Part shown: in pieces, positions 1-7,144 of the stretch
How positions within the stretch are numbered: position 1 is the stretch's first letter
Layout: each line of letters opens with the position of its first letter
Source of the DNA: Fidelibacterota bacterium
Lineage (GTDB): Bacteria > Fidelibacterota > BS150m-G59
Reading direction: 5' to 3'
Assembly: GCA_016784265.1 (NCBI GenBank)
Contig: JADHUZ010000065.1
Span: 1 to 7,144 of the forward strand
Length of the DNA: 7,144 nucleotides
Notes under the pieces: generated by a model
What the model was told of the DNA's origin: nothing
What the model saw: the letters and a program-made list of their open reading frames with translations, nothing else
The model's database searches: none
Program-made: the position numbers and the translations under genes

Positions 1-2472
1 AATCGCCATTCGTTCTGCTGATTGTCGCACATTAAAATTTCTGTCATTAATTTGTGGTAAATATCGTTTTCTTCCGAGCAAAGTGGATGCATATTTTTTA
101 TCGCGAGCCTCAGCAATTGTTCGTTCAACATATTGCTTTATTCCAACATATTTTTCGAAATATTCATCAATAAATATCTGCGCTTCCTTCATCGTCATTC
201 CAAGTTCAGAAGACATTCGAAATGCGCCCGCACCATACATAATCCCAAAATTCGCAACTTTCGCAGTTCGCCGCATTTCTGGCGTTACCTCATCTGACTT
301 GCAATTGTTTACAAGTGCCGCCGTCGCCGCATGAATATCCTCGCCATTTTGAAATGATGCTATCAAATGCTCATCCTGACTCAGTTCTGCCATAATTCGC
401 AATTCCACCTGCGAGTAATCCGCGCTGAGAATTTTCCAGCCATTTTTCTGCGGAACAAATGCTTTGCGAATTTCACGCCCCATTTTTGTTCGTATCGGGA
501 TATTTTGGAAATTTGGGTTTATACTGGAAAGCCTCCCTGTGGCTGTAATCGTTTGATTGAATGACGAATGCACACGCTCAGTTTTAGAGTGTACCAACTT
601 AGGAAATGCATCTACATAGGTTGATTTCAATTTCTGAATCTCGCGATATTCGAGCAGTTTTTTGGGCAAATCATGAATGTGTTGCAATTGAGTCAGCACC
701 GTTACATCGGTAGAATAACCAGTTTTTGTCCTTTTCAGTTTTGGCAAATCGAGTTTTTCGAATAAAATCTCACGCAGTTGCTTTGTGGAATTAATATTGA
801 ATTCTTCACCAGCGAGATCATAGATTTTTTGGATTAACTCAGCAAGCGATTTTCCCATTTTATTTGAGATACTTTCGAGAAATTTCGTATCCAAAAATAA
901 TCCGATTTGCTCCATTTCCAACAACACGGAAAGAAGAGGAATTTCCACCTTTTCAAACAATGGCAAAAGTCCATTTTCTTCAAGTGATTTTTGAAACATC
1001 ATAGTTAATTGCAGTGCAACATCGGCATCTTCGCAAGCATAATTGACTGCATCGGATAGTGAAACTTGATCGAAAGAAATCTCGTTTTTCCCTTTTCCAA
1101 TCAAGTCCTCGATAGGTTGCATTTCAATATGCAAATATCGCAATGCAATGTTTGCGAGTTTATAACTTCGCGCGCCGGGATCAAGCAAATATGCCGCAAT
1201 CATCGTGTCGAAATCCGCACGAAAATTGTTTACGCCATGATTTTTCAACACGGCACAATCAAATTTCAAATTCTGACCAGTGAAAATTATATCCCGCTGA
1301 CCGAACAAATCTTCCAGCAATTTCAACACAAATTTTTGATCATTTTCCGCAAACAACTCTCCATCTTTTTCTGGGAATTTCAGCGGGATGTAAAATCCGG
1401 AATTCTGCTTGGCTGAAACAGCAATTCCGACAATTTCTGTTGTCAGCGGATCAAGGCTTGTTGTTTCCAAATCATACGAAACAATCTTGGATTTTTTCAG
1501 CCGCTCAAACAGATTTTCCAAATCGGGAAGTGTTATTATTTTTTCATAATCTTTTTTCGGCAGGTTGGGCTTTTCATTCTCTTTGATCTGTTCTACAAAT
1601 TGCTGAATTTTTGGAATCAAACTGAAAAATTCCAAATCCCGAAAAATGGCTTCCACCGTTTGAGCATCCATCGGTTTGCGAATGAGATCTTTCAATTCCG
1701 CCGAAAGTTCAACATCAGTTTTCAGCGTTGCCAATTCGCGCGAAAGTTCAGCCTTTTCTTTGTCTTCGATGAGCCGTTCACGATTTTTGCCTTTGACCTC
1801 TTCCACGTGTTCAAAAACACCTTCAAATGAGCCATATTCCTGCAAAAGTTTCGCAGCGGTTTTTGGACCAATTCCGCGCACGCCGGGAATATTATCCGAA
1901 CTATCGCCCATCAGCGCAAGCAAATCCAAAACTCTATCAGGCGGCACACCCATTTTTTCCTCGACTGCACGAGAATCAATAATTTCAGAAGCCATGCCCA
2001 TTTTTCGCAAATTACACATCGAAAGATTTTCATTGACTAACTGCATTAAATCCTTGTCAGAACTCACGATAAACGTGTAAACATCTGAACCTTTTAACAT
2101 TTCAGCAAATGTCGCCAAAATATCATCAGCCTCGACACCGACCTGCGAAAAAACGGGAATATTCATCGCTTTTGTAACATCTTCGATAATCGGAAATTGC
2201 GGAATCAAATCATCCGGCGGTGGTTTTCGATTCGCTTTGTAAAGTTCATATCGCTCGTGCCGAAAAGTCGGTTTTCCCACATCAAACACAATAGCAAAAT
2301 AATCAGGATTTTCGCGTTCGAGCAAACTTAAAACAGTCGAAACAAATCCAAATACAGCGCCGGTTGGTCTGCCATCTGATGTGATTAACGGATTTCGCAT
2401 CATCGCATAATACGAGCGATAAATCAACGCTGTGCCATCAATGAGAAACAGCTGTTTTTTCTTGTCAGACAT
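1..2472 (-). CDS. polA: DNA polymerase I (PolA), C-terminus cut by window edge
   Basis: DNA polymerase I fills gaps and removes RNA primers during replication and excision repair in the cytoplasm. The window holds 824 uninterrupted codons from the ATG at 2472-2470; the usual length is about 900-950, so roughly the last 100 residues, including motif C (HDE), lie outside. The 5'-nuclease domain (about 1-290) shows D12 in FLIDGTALIY, D64, EADD at 114-117, SSDKD at 137-141, and GDSSDNIPG from 189 followed by GIGPKTA. The 3'-5' exonuclease domain (about 300-500) keeps all expected acidic residues: DLE at 334-336, D405 in GQNLKFD, and Y478/D482 in YACED, so proofreading is probably active. The polymerase domain shows TGRLSS (645-650), motif A SADYSQVELR with D685, and motif B RRTAKVANFGIMYG (734-747), with F742 at the position of E. 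coli F762. No start lies upstream in frame before a stop, and no Shine-Dalgarno is visible next to the ATG. Identification is very secure. Confidence 0.97.
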   Translation of the reverse strand, partial: MSDKKKQLFLIDGTALIYRSYYAMMRNPLITSDGRPTGAVFGFVSTVLSLLERENPDYFAIVFDVGKPTFRHERYELYKANRKPPPDDLIPQFPIIEDVTKAMNIPVFSQVGVEADDILATFAEMLKGSDVYTFIVSSDKDLMQLVNENLSMCNLRKMGMASEIIDSRAVEEKMGVPPDRVLDLLALMGDSSDNIPGVRGIGPKTAAKLLQEYGSFEGVFEHVEEVKGKNRERLIEDKEKAELSRELATLKTDVELSAELKDLIRKPMDAQTVEAIFRDLEFFSLIPKIQQFVEQIKENEKPNLPKKDYEKIITLPDLENLFERLKKSKIVSYDLETTSLDPLTTEIVGIAVSAKQNSGFYIPLKFPEKDGELFAENDQKFVLKLLEDLFGQRDIIFTGQNLKFDCAVLKNHGVNNFRADFDTMIAAYLLDPGARSYKLANIALRYLHIEMQPIEDLIGKGKNEISFDQVSLSDAVNYACEDADVALQLTMMFQKSLEENGLLPLFEKVEIPLLSVLLEMEQIGLFLDTKFLESISNKMGKSLAELIQKIYDLAGEEFNINSTKQLREILFEKLDLPKLKRTKTGYSTDVTVLTQLQHIHDLPKKLLEYREIQKLKSTYVDAFPKLVHSKTERVHSSFNQTITATGRLSSINPNFQNIPIRTKMGREIRKAFVPQKNGWKILSADYSQVELRIMAELSQDEHLIASFQNGEDIHAATAALVNNCKSDEVTPEMRRTAKVANFGIMYGAGAFRMSSELGMTMKEAQIFIDEYFEKYVGIKQYVERTIAEARDKKYASTLLGRKRYLPQINDRNFNVRQSAERMAI

Positions 2473-2566
2473 TGGGTGTAATTTAAGAATTAGCGGTGGA
2501 ATATTTGGTAATTATTATTTAGATGGAGTTGGAAACTTTTGAAATCCTCCGAATTCTAAAAATTCA
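2473..2566. other. 94-base intergenic gap upstream of polA
   Basis: This is the largest non-coding stretch in the window. Read on the minus strand it begins with a second in-frame TGA directly after the stop of the barrel gene, then a short A+T-rich inverted repeat (2551-2565), then GGAGGA (2550-2545), then A+T-rich sequence up to the polA ATG. No run of T after a strong GC stem is present, so there is no convincing intrinsic terminator. The A+T-rich half nearest polA could hold a promoter, but no hexamer pair was convincing enough to call. Confidence 0.6.
2551..2565 (-). repeat. Short A+T-rich inverted repeat (possible weak stem-loop)
   Basis: On the minus strand GAATT (2565-2561) and AATTC (2555-2551) are perfect inverted copies separated by the five bases TTTAG. 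They could form a 5-bp stem. The stem is mostly A-T and probably unstable on its own. It begins inside the second TGA after the barrel gene and is followed directly by GGAGGA. It may be chance, because GAATTC-like words are common in this sequence. Confidence 0.25.
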
Positions 2567-3589
2567 TCAAAGGAGAAAACCGACAGACAATCTGTGATTA
2601 TATTCCAACACTCTTTCTCGCGGGAGCGCAAACGCATAATCCAAGTGCAATCTGCCGAGTTGCAAACCTCCGCCGCAGGTAAATTTATTTCTGGCATTTT
2701 GCCCAAAACGAATGCTAATTTTCCGGCGAATCTTCAATTCTATGCCTGCCGCCAATTCTCCACCAAATTTATCAAATAACACAAAATGGCTCGAAAGCGA
2801 TTGCCCTTCCGATCGCATAATACAGAGAATTCCTACGTTAACTCCAAAATTTTTGAAGGAATGCCATCGCCAGCCGATGCCAGATTCAATTGTCGGTTCA
2901 AACCGCTCCGTTTTCTCAGTGTCCCAAAAAAGATACGTTGTGCCGGGATCACGCACAACAAACGAAAACGCAAAATTCCCGATTTCCCTGAAATATCCCA
3001 AATCAAAACCCAGCCCGTATGCCTGAAATTCAGCAAATCGTTTGTGGAGAATTTTCAGCGTTGCGCCAATCGCACTATTTTCGCCACGCCGTTTTCCATA
3101 CGAAAAAAGAAGCGCCATCTCATGATCTGAAAAATAGGTGATTAATTTAGGATCAATTCGTTCGCCGTCGTCAATAATTCCGTTATTTTCACCGGCATCG
3201 TTTGTATTTGGCTTACCGTCGGCACCGTAATCCAATAAAGCATTTCGCGTATCTGGAATGCTCGAAATTCCTACATGAGCCCAGCCAACCGCATATTGTT
3301 CTCGTTTATTGTTTCCCGTCGCATATTGTCCAGAATCAAATCCGACTTCTCCGCCAAAACGATGTTCTCCGGTAATTTGAAATGATTCATATTCAGAAAA
3401 CGCCAACATTGCTGGATTTGTTGCGCTGGAATAAATTCTATTCCCTCTCCAAATGTCAACACCGGAAAGAGCATAATTTTTGGCATTTCCGGAAAATGTA
3501 AGAAATTCGCCAGCATATTTGTTGCTTTGCGCAGAGACAAATCCAAAAATGAAAACGAACAACCAAATTTTCCGCATCGCGATTGGCAT
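2567..3589 (-). CDS. PorV/PorQ-like outer-membrane beta-barrel protein
   Basis: A predicted exported protein of 340 residues from the ATG at 3589-3587. The N-terminus has a signal peptide: Arg-Lys, then the hydrophobic stretch IWLFVFIFGFV, ending in SAQS, with cleavage likely near residue 20. After it comes GNAKNYALSGVDIWRGN, then SATNPAMLAF (about 55-64), matching the 'ARAxAMGGA...NPAxL' start of PorV/PorQ/UPF0164-type barrels. Alternating strand-like segments with aromatic residues follow (for example YGLGFDLGYF), and the C-terminus has LDYAFALP and NHRLSVGFLL, the usual family ending. Residues about 120-144 form an acidic Asp/Asn/Gly-rich insert. In Bacteroidetes, PorV and PorQ work in type IX secretion, but many FCB paralogues have no known role, so no specific function is assigned. 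Other possible starts are TTG at 3592 and ATG at 3577; the chosen ATG has a weak GAGA upstream and the signal peptide fits any of them. It starts 21 bases after mutS and ends in tandem TGA codons. Confidence 0.8.
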   Translation of the reverse strand: MPIAMRKIWLFVFIFGFVSAQSNKYAGEFLTFSGNAKNYALSGVDIWRGNRIYSSATNPAMLAFSEYESFQITGEHRFGGEVGFDSGQYATGNNKREQYAVGWAHVGISSIPDTRNALLDYGADGKPNTNDAGENNGIIDDGERIDPKLITYFSDHEMALLFSYGKRRGENSAIGATLKILHKRFAEFQAYGLGFDLGYFREIGNFAFSFVVRDPGTTYLFWDTEKTERFEPTIESGIGWRWHSFKNFGVNVGILCIMRSEGQSLSSHFVLFDKFGGELAAGIELKIRRKISIRFGQNARNKFTCGGGLQLGRLHLDYAFALPRERVLEYNHRLSVGFLL

Positions 3590-3594
3590 CAATT

Positions 3595-3598
3595 TCTC
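3595..3598 (-). promoter_or_regulatory. Weak ribosome binding site of the barrel gene
   Basis: GAGA on the minus strand lies five bases before the ATG at 3589-3587, within the 21-base gap after the mutS stop. It supports this ATG over the later one at 3577-3575, but it is only a partial match to the Shine-Dalgarno consensus. Confidence 0.35.
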
Positions 3599-3610
3599 AA
3601 GCCGGACAAA

Positions 3611-6193
3611 TTAAGAATTCTCTTTCAGTTTCTTCTGTAAGCGATATAGCCGTTGCAATGCTTCAAGCGGTGTCAATTCCTCAATTTTCGTATTCATAAT
3701 TTCTTCTCGCAAATGATGCTCTTCTGGCGAAAACAAAGTCAATTGCAACTCGCTCGAAGATCCTTCCGATTTCACCGAGACCGCTTGATGATGACTCACC
3801 TGTTCCAAAATTTCATTGGCGCGCGCCACGACAGAATTTGGAAATCCCGACATTTTTGCAACATGGATACCATAACTTTTGTTACAACTTCCAGGCACAA
3901 TCTTTCTGAGAAAAATTATTTGATCGCCTTGTTCCTTGATTGCAATATTCAAATTAAAAATTCGCGGGAGACGATTTGCCAATTCGGTTAATTCGTGATA
4001 ATGCGTCGCAAAAAGCGTGCGCGCGGCAATTTTCGGATTGTTGTGCAACGCTTCGGTTACTGCCCATGCGATGGAAAGTCCATCATAAGTAGATGTTCCT
4101 CTTCCGATTTCATCCAAAAGTATCAGGCTTTTAGGCGTTGCATTGTTCAAAATTGTCGCTGTTTCGCTCATTTCCACAAAAAAAGTGGATTCACCACCAG
4201 CGAGATTATCCGAAGCACCAACACGCGTAAACAGCCAGTCCACAACTCCAATTTTCGCTTTTTTTGCCGGCACAAAACTGCCGATTTGAGCCATCAATAC
4301 GATCAAACCTACTTGACGGAGATATGTAGATTTTCCAGACATATTTGGACCCGTAACCAGCGCAAGTTGGTGTGTTTCAGGATTCAAATAAATATCGTTT
4401 TCGATAAACTGATCGCCTGCAGGAAGCAAAGATTCAACCATGATGTGCCGCCCATTTTCGATTTGTAACACCGACGAATCATTCACATCTGGACAAACAA
4501 ATTCCTTCTCTCGTGCGAGTCTCGCAAATGTCGAAAGCGTGTCAATTTTTCCCAAAAGTTGAGCAAATTGCTGTATTTTGCGTGCAGATTGAATCATCTT
4601 ATCTCGGATTTCCAAAAACAATCGTAATTCGAGTTCGTTCACTTGCTCTTCGGCGGCGAGAAGCCGATCTTCATGCTCCTTCAACTCAGGTGAAATATAG
4701 CGTTCCGCATTCACAAGAGTCTGTTTTCGCGCAAATAAATCCGGCATTTTATCTGCGTGTCTTTTCGTAACTTCGAGATAATAACCAAACACATTGTTGT
4801 AGCCCACTTTTAACGTCGAGATATCCAATTCTTTTCGCAACTTCGCCTGATATTCCATCATCCACTGCCGTCCACCTTGTTGAAGCGCATGAAGCGAATC
4901 CAACTCTTGATTATATCCGTTTTGGATCATTCCGCCTTCGTTGATTTGCACAGGTGGACTGTTTGTCATCGCGGAGATTAAAAGATATTTCAGATCGGAA
5001 ATATCCGGCAAACTTCGTAAAAACCCTTTGAATTTTTCCTGTTTCTTCAAGATCTGGAATACATTTTCTCCTCGCAAAAATCCCTCACGCAATGCAACCA
5101 AATCGCGAGCATTTCCACGTCCTGCACTAATCTTTCCGATGATTCGTTCAATGTCAGCAATTCCTGTCAATCCATCTGTGATTTCGTTGCACAAATCAGA
5201 ATTTTCAAAAAAAGACCGGACAAGACGTTGTCGTTTTGCGATTTCTTTTACATCCAACAATGGCTTCAACATCCAGTTTTGCAATCTGCGTGCTCCGAGT
5301 GGTGTTACAGTTTGGTTGAGCACATTCCAGAGTGTCGCGTTTTTCTGATCAGATCGAATCGGCTGAAATATTTCTAAATTTCGAAGAGTATCTTGATCCA
5401 AAACCATCCAATTCTTCAACGACATTGTATTCAAACTCACCAAATGATCCATCCTACGCTTTTGGATTTTTTTGGTGTAATGCAATGCCGCACCAGCGGC
5501 TGAGATTGCCAGTGGAAGATCGGCGCAGCCAAAACTTTTTAGCGATTTTACCTGAAATTGTCGAAGCAAATCCTCCAACGCTTGTTCAAAACCAAATGCC
5601 CATTCCGGCAAATCCGATACTAATCCAGAAAAATTCCTCAGCGATTGCGGCATGATTTTTATTTGAGTTTCAGAAATTAATATCTCAGCGATATTCAAAC
5701 CACAAATCATTTCAGGGAATTTTCCGGAAGAACACTGCCCCACTTTCATCTCGCCTGTGGATACATCCAGCAATCCAAATCCAATTTCTCCGTTCCCCTG
5801 AAAAATCGAAAGCAAATAGTTGGTCTCTTTCGAAAGACTTCCACCAACGGCAGTACCCGGGGAGATTACTTCCGTAACCTCTCGCTTGACAAGTCCTTTT
5901 GCTTTTTTCGGATCCTCGACTTGCTCGCATATCGCAACCTTGAATCCCGCCGATAACAATTTGGACATATACTGCTCCAGCGCATGATGCGGAAATCCAG
6001 CCAGCGGAACTTTTGAGGCTTTACCATTCGCTCGTGATGTCAGCGTAATATCCAAAACTCGCGCGATGGTTTGCGCATCTTCGTTGAATGTTTCGTAAAA
6101 ATCTCCCATCCTATAAAGCAAAATCATATCAGGAAAATCAGCCTTGATTTTTGAATATTGTCGCATCAGTGGCGTGGAATGTTCCTTTTTCAT
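3611..6193 (-). CDS. mutS: DNA mismatch repair ATPase MutS
   Basis: MutS binds mismatches and small loops in newly replicated DNA and, with ATP, recruits MutL. The 860-residue length matches MutS1 (E. coli 853). The N-terminal mismatch-binding domain has YRMGDFYETF with the F-x-E motif at F32/E34, which inserts the phenylalanine at the mismatch. Connector, lever and clamp domains follow (about 120-570). The ATPase domain has Walker A GPNMSGKST (615-623, K621), the signature region VGASDNLAGGESTFFVEM (658-675), Walker B LILLDE (690-695, D694/E695) and the ATHYHEL switch with H731. Near the C-terminus QLTLF (817-821) fits the beta-clamp-binding consensus, and a short helical tail beginning ELTPLEALQRLY follows, as in other MutS1 proteins. 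The F-x-E motif and the absence of a Smr nuclease domain rule out MutS2. The ATG overlaps the selB TGA as ATGA; AGGA lies 13 bases upstream, too far to be a good binding site, which suggests translational coupling. All key residues are intact. Confidence 0.98.
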   Translation of the reverse strand: MKKEHSTPLMRQYSKIKADFPDMILLYRMGDFYETFNEDAQTIARVLDITLTSRANGKASKVPLAGFPHHALEQYMSKLLSAGFKVAICEQVEDPKKAKGLVKREVTEVISPGTAVGGSLSKETNYLLSIFQGNGEIGFGLLDVSTGEMKVGQCSSGKFPEMICGLNIAEILISETQIKIMPQSLRNFSGLVSDLPEWAFGFEQALEDLLRQFQVKSLKSFGCADLPLAISAAGAALHYTKKIQKRRMDHLVSLNTMSLKNWMVLDQDTLRNLEIFQPIRSDQKNATLWNVLNQTVTPLGARRLQNWMLKPLLDVKEIAKRQRLVRSFFENSDLCNEITDGLTGIADIERIIGKISAGRGNARDLVALREGFLRGENVFQILKKQEKFKGFLRSLPDISDLKYLLISAMTNSPPVQINEGGMIQNGYNQELDSLHALQQGGRQWMMEYQAKLRKELDISTLKVGYNNVFGYYLEVTKRHADKMPDLFARKQTLVNAERYISPELKEHEDRLLAAEEQVNELELRLFLEIRDKMIQSARKIQQFAQLLGKIDTLSTFARLAREKEFVCPDVNDSSVLQIENGRHIMVESLLPAGDQFIENDIYLNPETHQLALVTGPNMSGKSTYLRQVGLIVLMAQIGSFVPAKKAKIGVVDWLFTRVGASDNLAGGESTFFVEMSETATILNNATPKSLILLDEIGRGTSTYDGLSIAWAVTEALHNNPKIAARTLFATHYHELTELANRLPRIFNLNIAIKEQGDQIIFLRKIVPGSCNKSYGIHVAKMSGFPNSVVARANEILEQVSHHQAVSVKSEGSSSELQLTLFSPEEHHLREEIMNTKIEELTPLEALQRLYRLQKKLKENS
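6190..6193 (-). promoter_or_regulatory. ATGA stop/start overlap joining selB and mutS
   Basis: On the minus strand the selB codons GAT TTA TGA share their last bases with the mutS start ATG AAA. Such four-base overlaps usually indicate termination-reinitiation coupling. No well-placed Shine-Dalgarno exists for mutS: AGGA at 6210-6207 is 13 bases from the ATG, and GGA at 6199-6197 only three. Confidence 0.75.
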
Positions 6194-7144
6194 AAATCCA
6201 ATGCTATCCTAAATTCGCCATCTCGTTTAGTCACGCCAATTTTATCAAAATGCAATAAAATCGGTAACGCAAATTTCCGTGATGTGTTCAATAATTGTCG
6301 AAACTGGCTGACTGTTAGTGTTTCCTGTTTTGAAAAATGGGATTTCAACAAACTTAATATTTTTTGATATTGTACCGCAGGAAATACAACATCTCCATCA
6401 ATGCGAGTCAATTCTTTTTCGTGAACCATCGAAGCAATCACATCTTTGATTACAGAAATAGATTTTCCTGATTGATCTGCAATCTCCGTTGCGCTCGGTG
6501 GCGAAAAATTATGTTCAACTAAAATCTGCAAAACTGTGCCACGAAGTTTGGTTTGCGACTCATGCGTTTGAAAAGACTTACAGCGAACGAATTGCGCATC
6601 AACGACGATAAAATTTTCTGCAATTAATATCTCCAGAATTGCCGAAATTTCATTTTGAGAAAGTTTCATTTCACCGCTCAATTCTGCAATCGGCAATCCG
6701 GGCTTCATTGGATAGTTTTTATGAAACGCTTCAACTGCTTTGACAAGTTGATTTTTCAGGATTTTTAAATTCTCTGCTTGCGCGACAAAACGTCCACCGC
6801 TAACTTGTATTTCAATCAATTTCTCAGACTTTATTTTGTAATCAATCGCTTTCTGAATATCCGAATTTCGTTGCGATAGTTTTTGAAATATTTCCGCACG
6901 AGTTAAAAAATGTTTTCCCAAAAATACACCTTTTAATTTTTCATCCAAATCATCTTTTGCGAGAAACCGTAACTCTTGAAACCACTGATTCTTTTTCATT
7001 GAATGTGGTCTTTTCTCATAAGTCAATACAACGCCACCAGCAATTGTTCTTGGAGGCGAATAGCGACGAATCACCATCGGCTGACCATGAAAAACCATCC
7101 CTTTTGATTCCAATCGAATATAGCACAAACGACTTTCTCCCGGC
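6190..7144 (-). CDS. selB: Selenocysteine-specific elongation factor SelB, N-terminus cut by window edge
   Basis: SelB is the specialised translation factor that carries selenocysteyl-tRNA(Sec) to the ribosome at UGA codons marked by a SECIS hairpin. The last 317 residues are present. The frame is open to the right edge, so the TTG at 7128-7126 is internal and not the start. The visible part begins PGESRLCYIRLESKG, followed by VIRRYSPPRTIAGGVVL, the third beta-barrel domain of SelB (family form 'RSYSPxxTIGGGxVL'). Then come repeated winged-helix modules that bind the SECIS RNA. The last one ends SRKFALPILLHFDKIGVTKR, the conserved end of SelB ('SRKYAIPLLEyLDrxGxTRR'), which separates it from EF-Tu. 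Family members are about 600-640 residues, so about 300 residues, including the GTPase domain, lie outside. It ends in TGA, overlapping mutS. Since selB is useful only with selA, selC and selD, these are expected elsewhere in the genome. Confidence 0.93.
   Translation of the reverse strand, partial: PGESRLCYIRLESKGMVFHGQPMVIRRYSPPRTIAGGVVLTYEKRPHSMKKNQWFQELRFLAKDDLDEKLKGVFLGKHFLTRAEIFQKLSQRNSDIQKAIDYKIKSEKLIEIQVSGGRFVAQAENLKILKNQLVKAVEAFHKNYPMKPGLPIAELSGEMKLSQNEISAILEILIAENFIVVDAQFVRCKSFQTHESQTKLRGTVLQILVEHNFSPPSATEIADQSGKSISVIKDVIASMVHEKELTRIDGDVVFPAVQYQKILSLLKSHFSKQETLTVSQFRQLLNTSRKFALPILLHFDKIGVTKRDGEFRIALDL

Noticed and set aside
1066..2080. Several plus-strand open frames of 76-134 codons antisense to polA
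   Set aside because: They overlap the conserved exonuclease and 5'-nuclease domains of polA, overlap each other in different frames, and look like low-complexity shadow translations.
2473..2566. Intrinsic terminator or clear promoter before polA
   Set aside because: No GC-rich stem followed by a T run was found, and no pair of promoter hexamers with suitable spacing stood out from the A+T-rich background.
2551..2569. Selenocysteine codon with a SECIS hairpin at the end of the barrel gene
   Set aside because: The TGA is followed at once by another in-frame TGA, the possible stem is only five A+T-rich pairs, and the protein already ends with the family's final strand.
2515..2706. A 63-codon minus-strand open frame spanning the end of the barrel gene and part of the gap before polA
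   Set aside because: Most of it overlaps the barrel gene in another frame. The barrel gene already has a family-typical C-terminus, and the extension does not resemble a known protein, so neither a frameshifted tail nor a separate gene is supported.
3995..4468. A 157-codon plus-strand open frame antisense to mutS
   Set aside because: It lies fully opposite the conserved MutS ATPase region. Its translation is rich in Arg, His, Cys and Phe, as expected from the complement of a coding strand, and it has no recognisable motif.
7126..7128. TTG as the start of a separate 312-residue winged-helix protein
   Set aside because: The frame stays open upstream to the window edge, and the extra residues PGESR match the SelB sequence that precedes this point, so the gene is a SelB truncated by the window.

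Overview
The window holds four genes, all on the minus strand and all in one direction. In order of transcription (high to low coordinates) they are the C-terminal half of selB (selenocysteine-specific elongation factor, cut by the right edge), a complete mutS (mismatch repair ATPase), a complete gene for a secreted outer-membrane beta-barrel protein of the PorV/PorQ-like type, and polA (DNA polymerase I, cut by the left edge after 824 codons). Coding density is very high. The only gaps are 21 bases between mutS and the barrel gene and 94 bases between the barrel gene and polA. No tRNA, rRNA, insertion sequence, CRISPR array or long repeat was seen.

The organism looks like a Gram-negative bacterium of the Fibrobacteres-Chlorobi-Bacteroidetes (FCB) superphylum or a related candidate phylum (Marinimicrobia-, KSB1- or Calditrichaeota-like). 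This is inference. It rests on the PorV/PorQ-like barrel protein, which is typical of that group, on the A+T-leaning base composition, and on weak or absent Shine-Dalgarno sequences before the starts. The SelB gene implies that the organism decodes UGA as selenocysteine. The phylum cannot be fixed from this window alone.

selB and mutS overlap by four bases (ATGA), and mutS is followed closely by the barrel gene, so these three are probably co-transcribed. polA may belong to the same transcript or have its own promoter in the 94-base gap. MutS and PolA both serve genome maintenance: MutS recognises mismatches and carries a clamp-binding motif, while PolA fills gaps and removes primers and appears to keep its proofreading residues. 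SelB and the barrel protein have no obvious functional link to them.

No previously undescribed system is evident. The points worth a second look are the unusual selB-mutS translational coupling, an acidic Asp/Asn/Gly-rich insert in the barrel protein, tandem UGA stops in an apparently selenocysteine-using organism, and a small stem-loop plus orphan Shine-Dalgarno-like sequence before polA.
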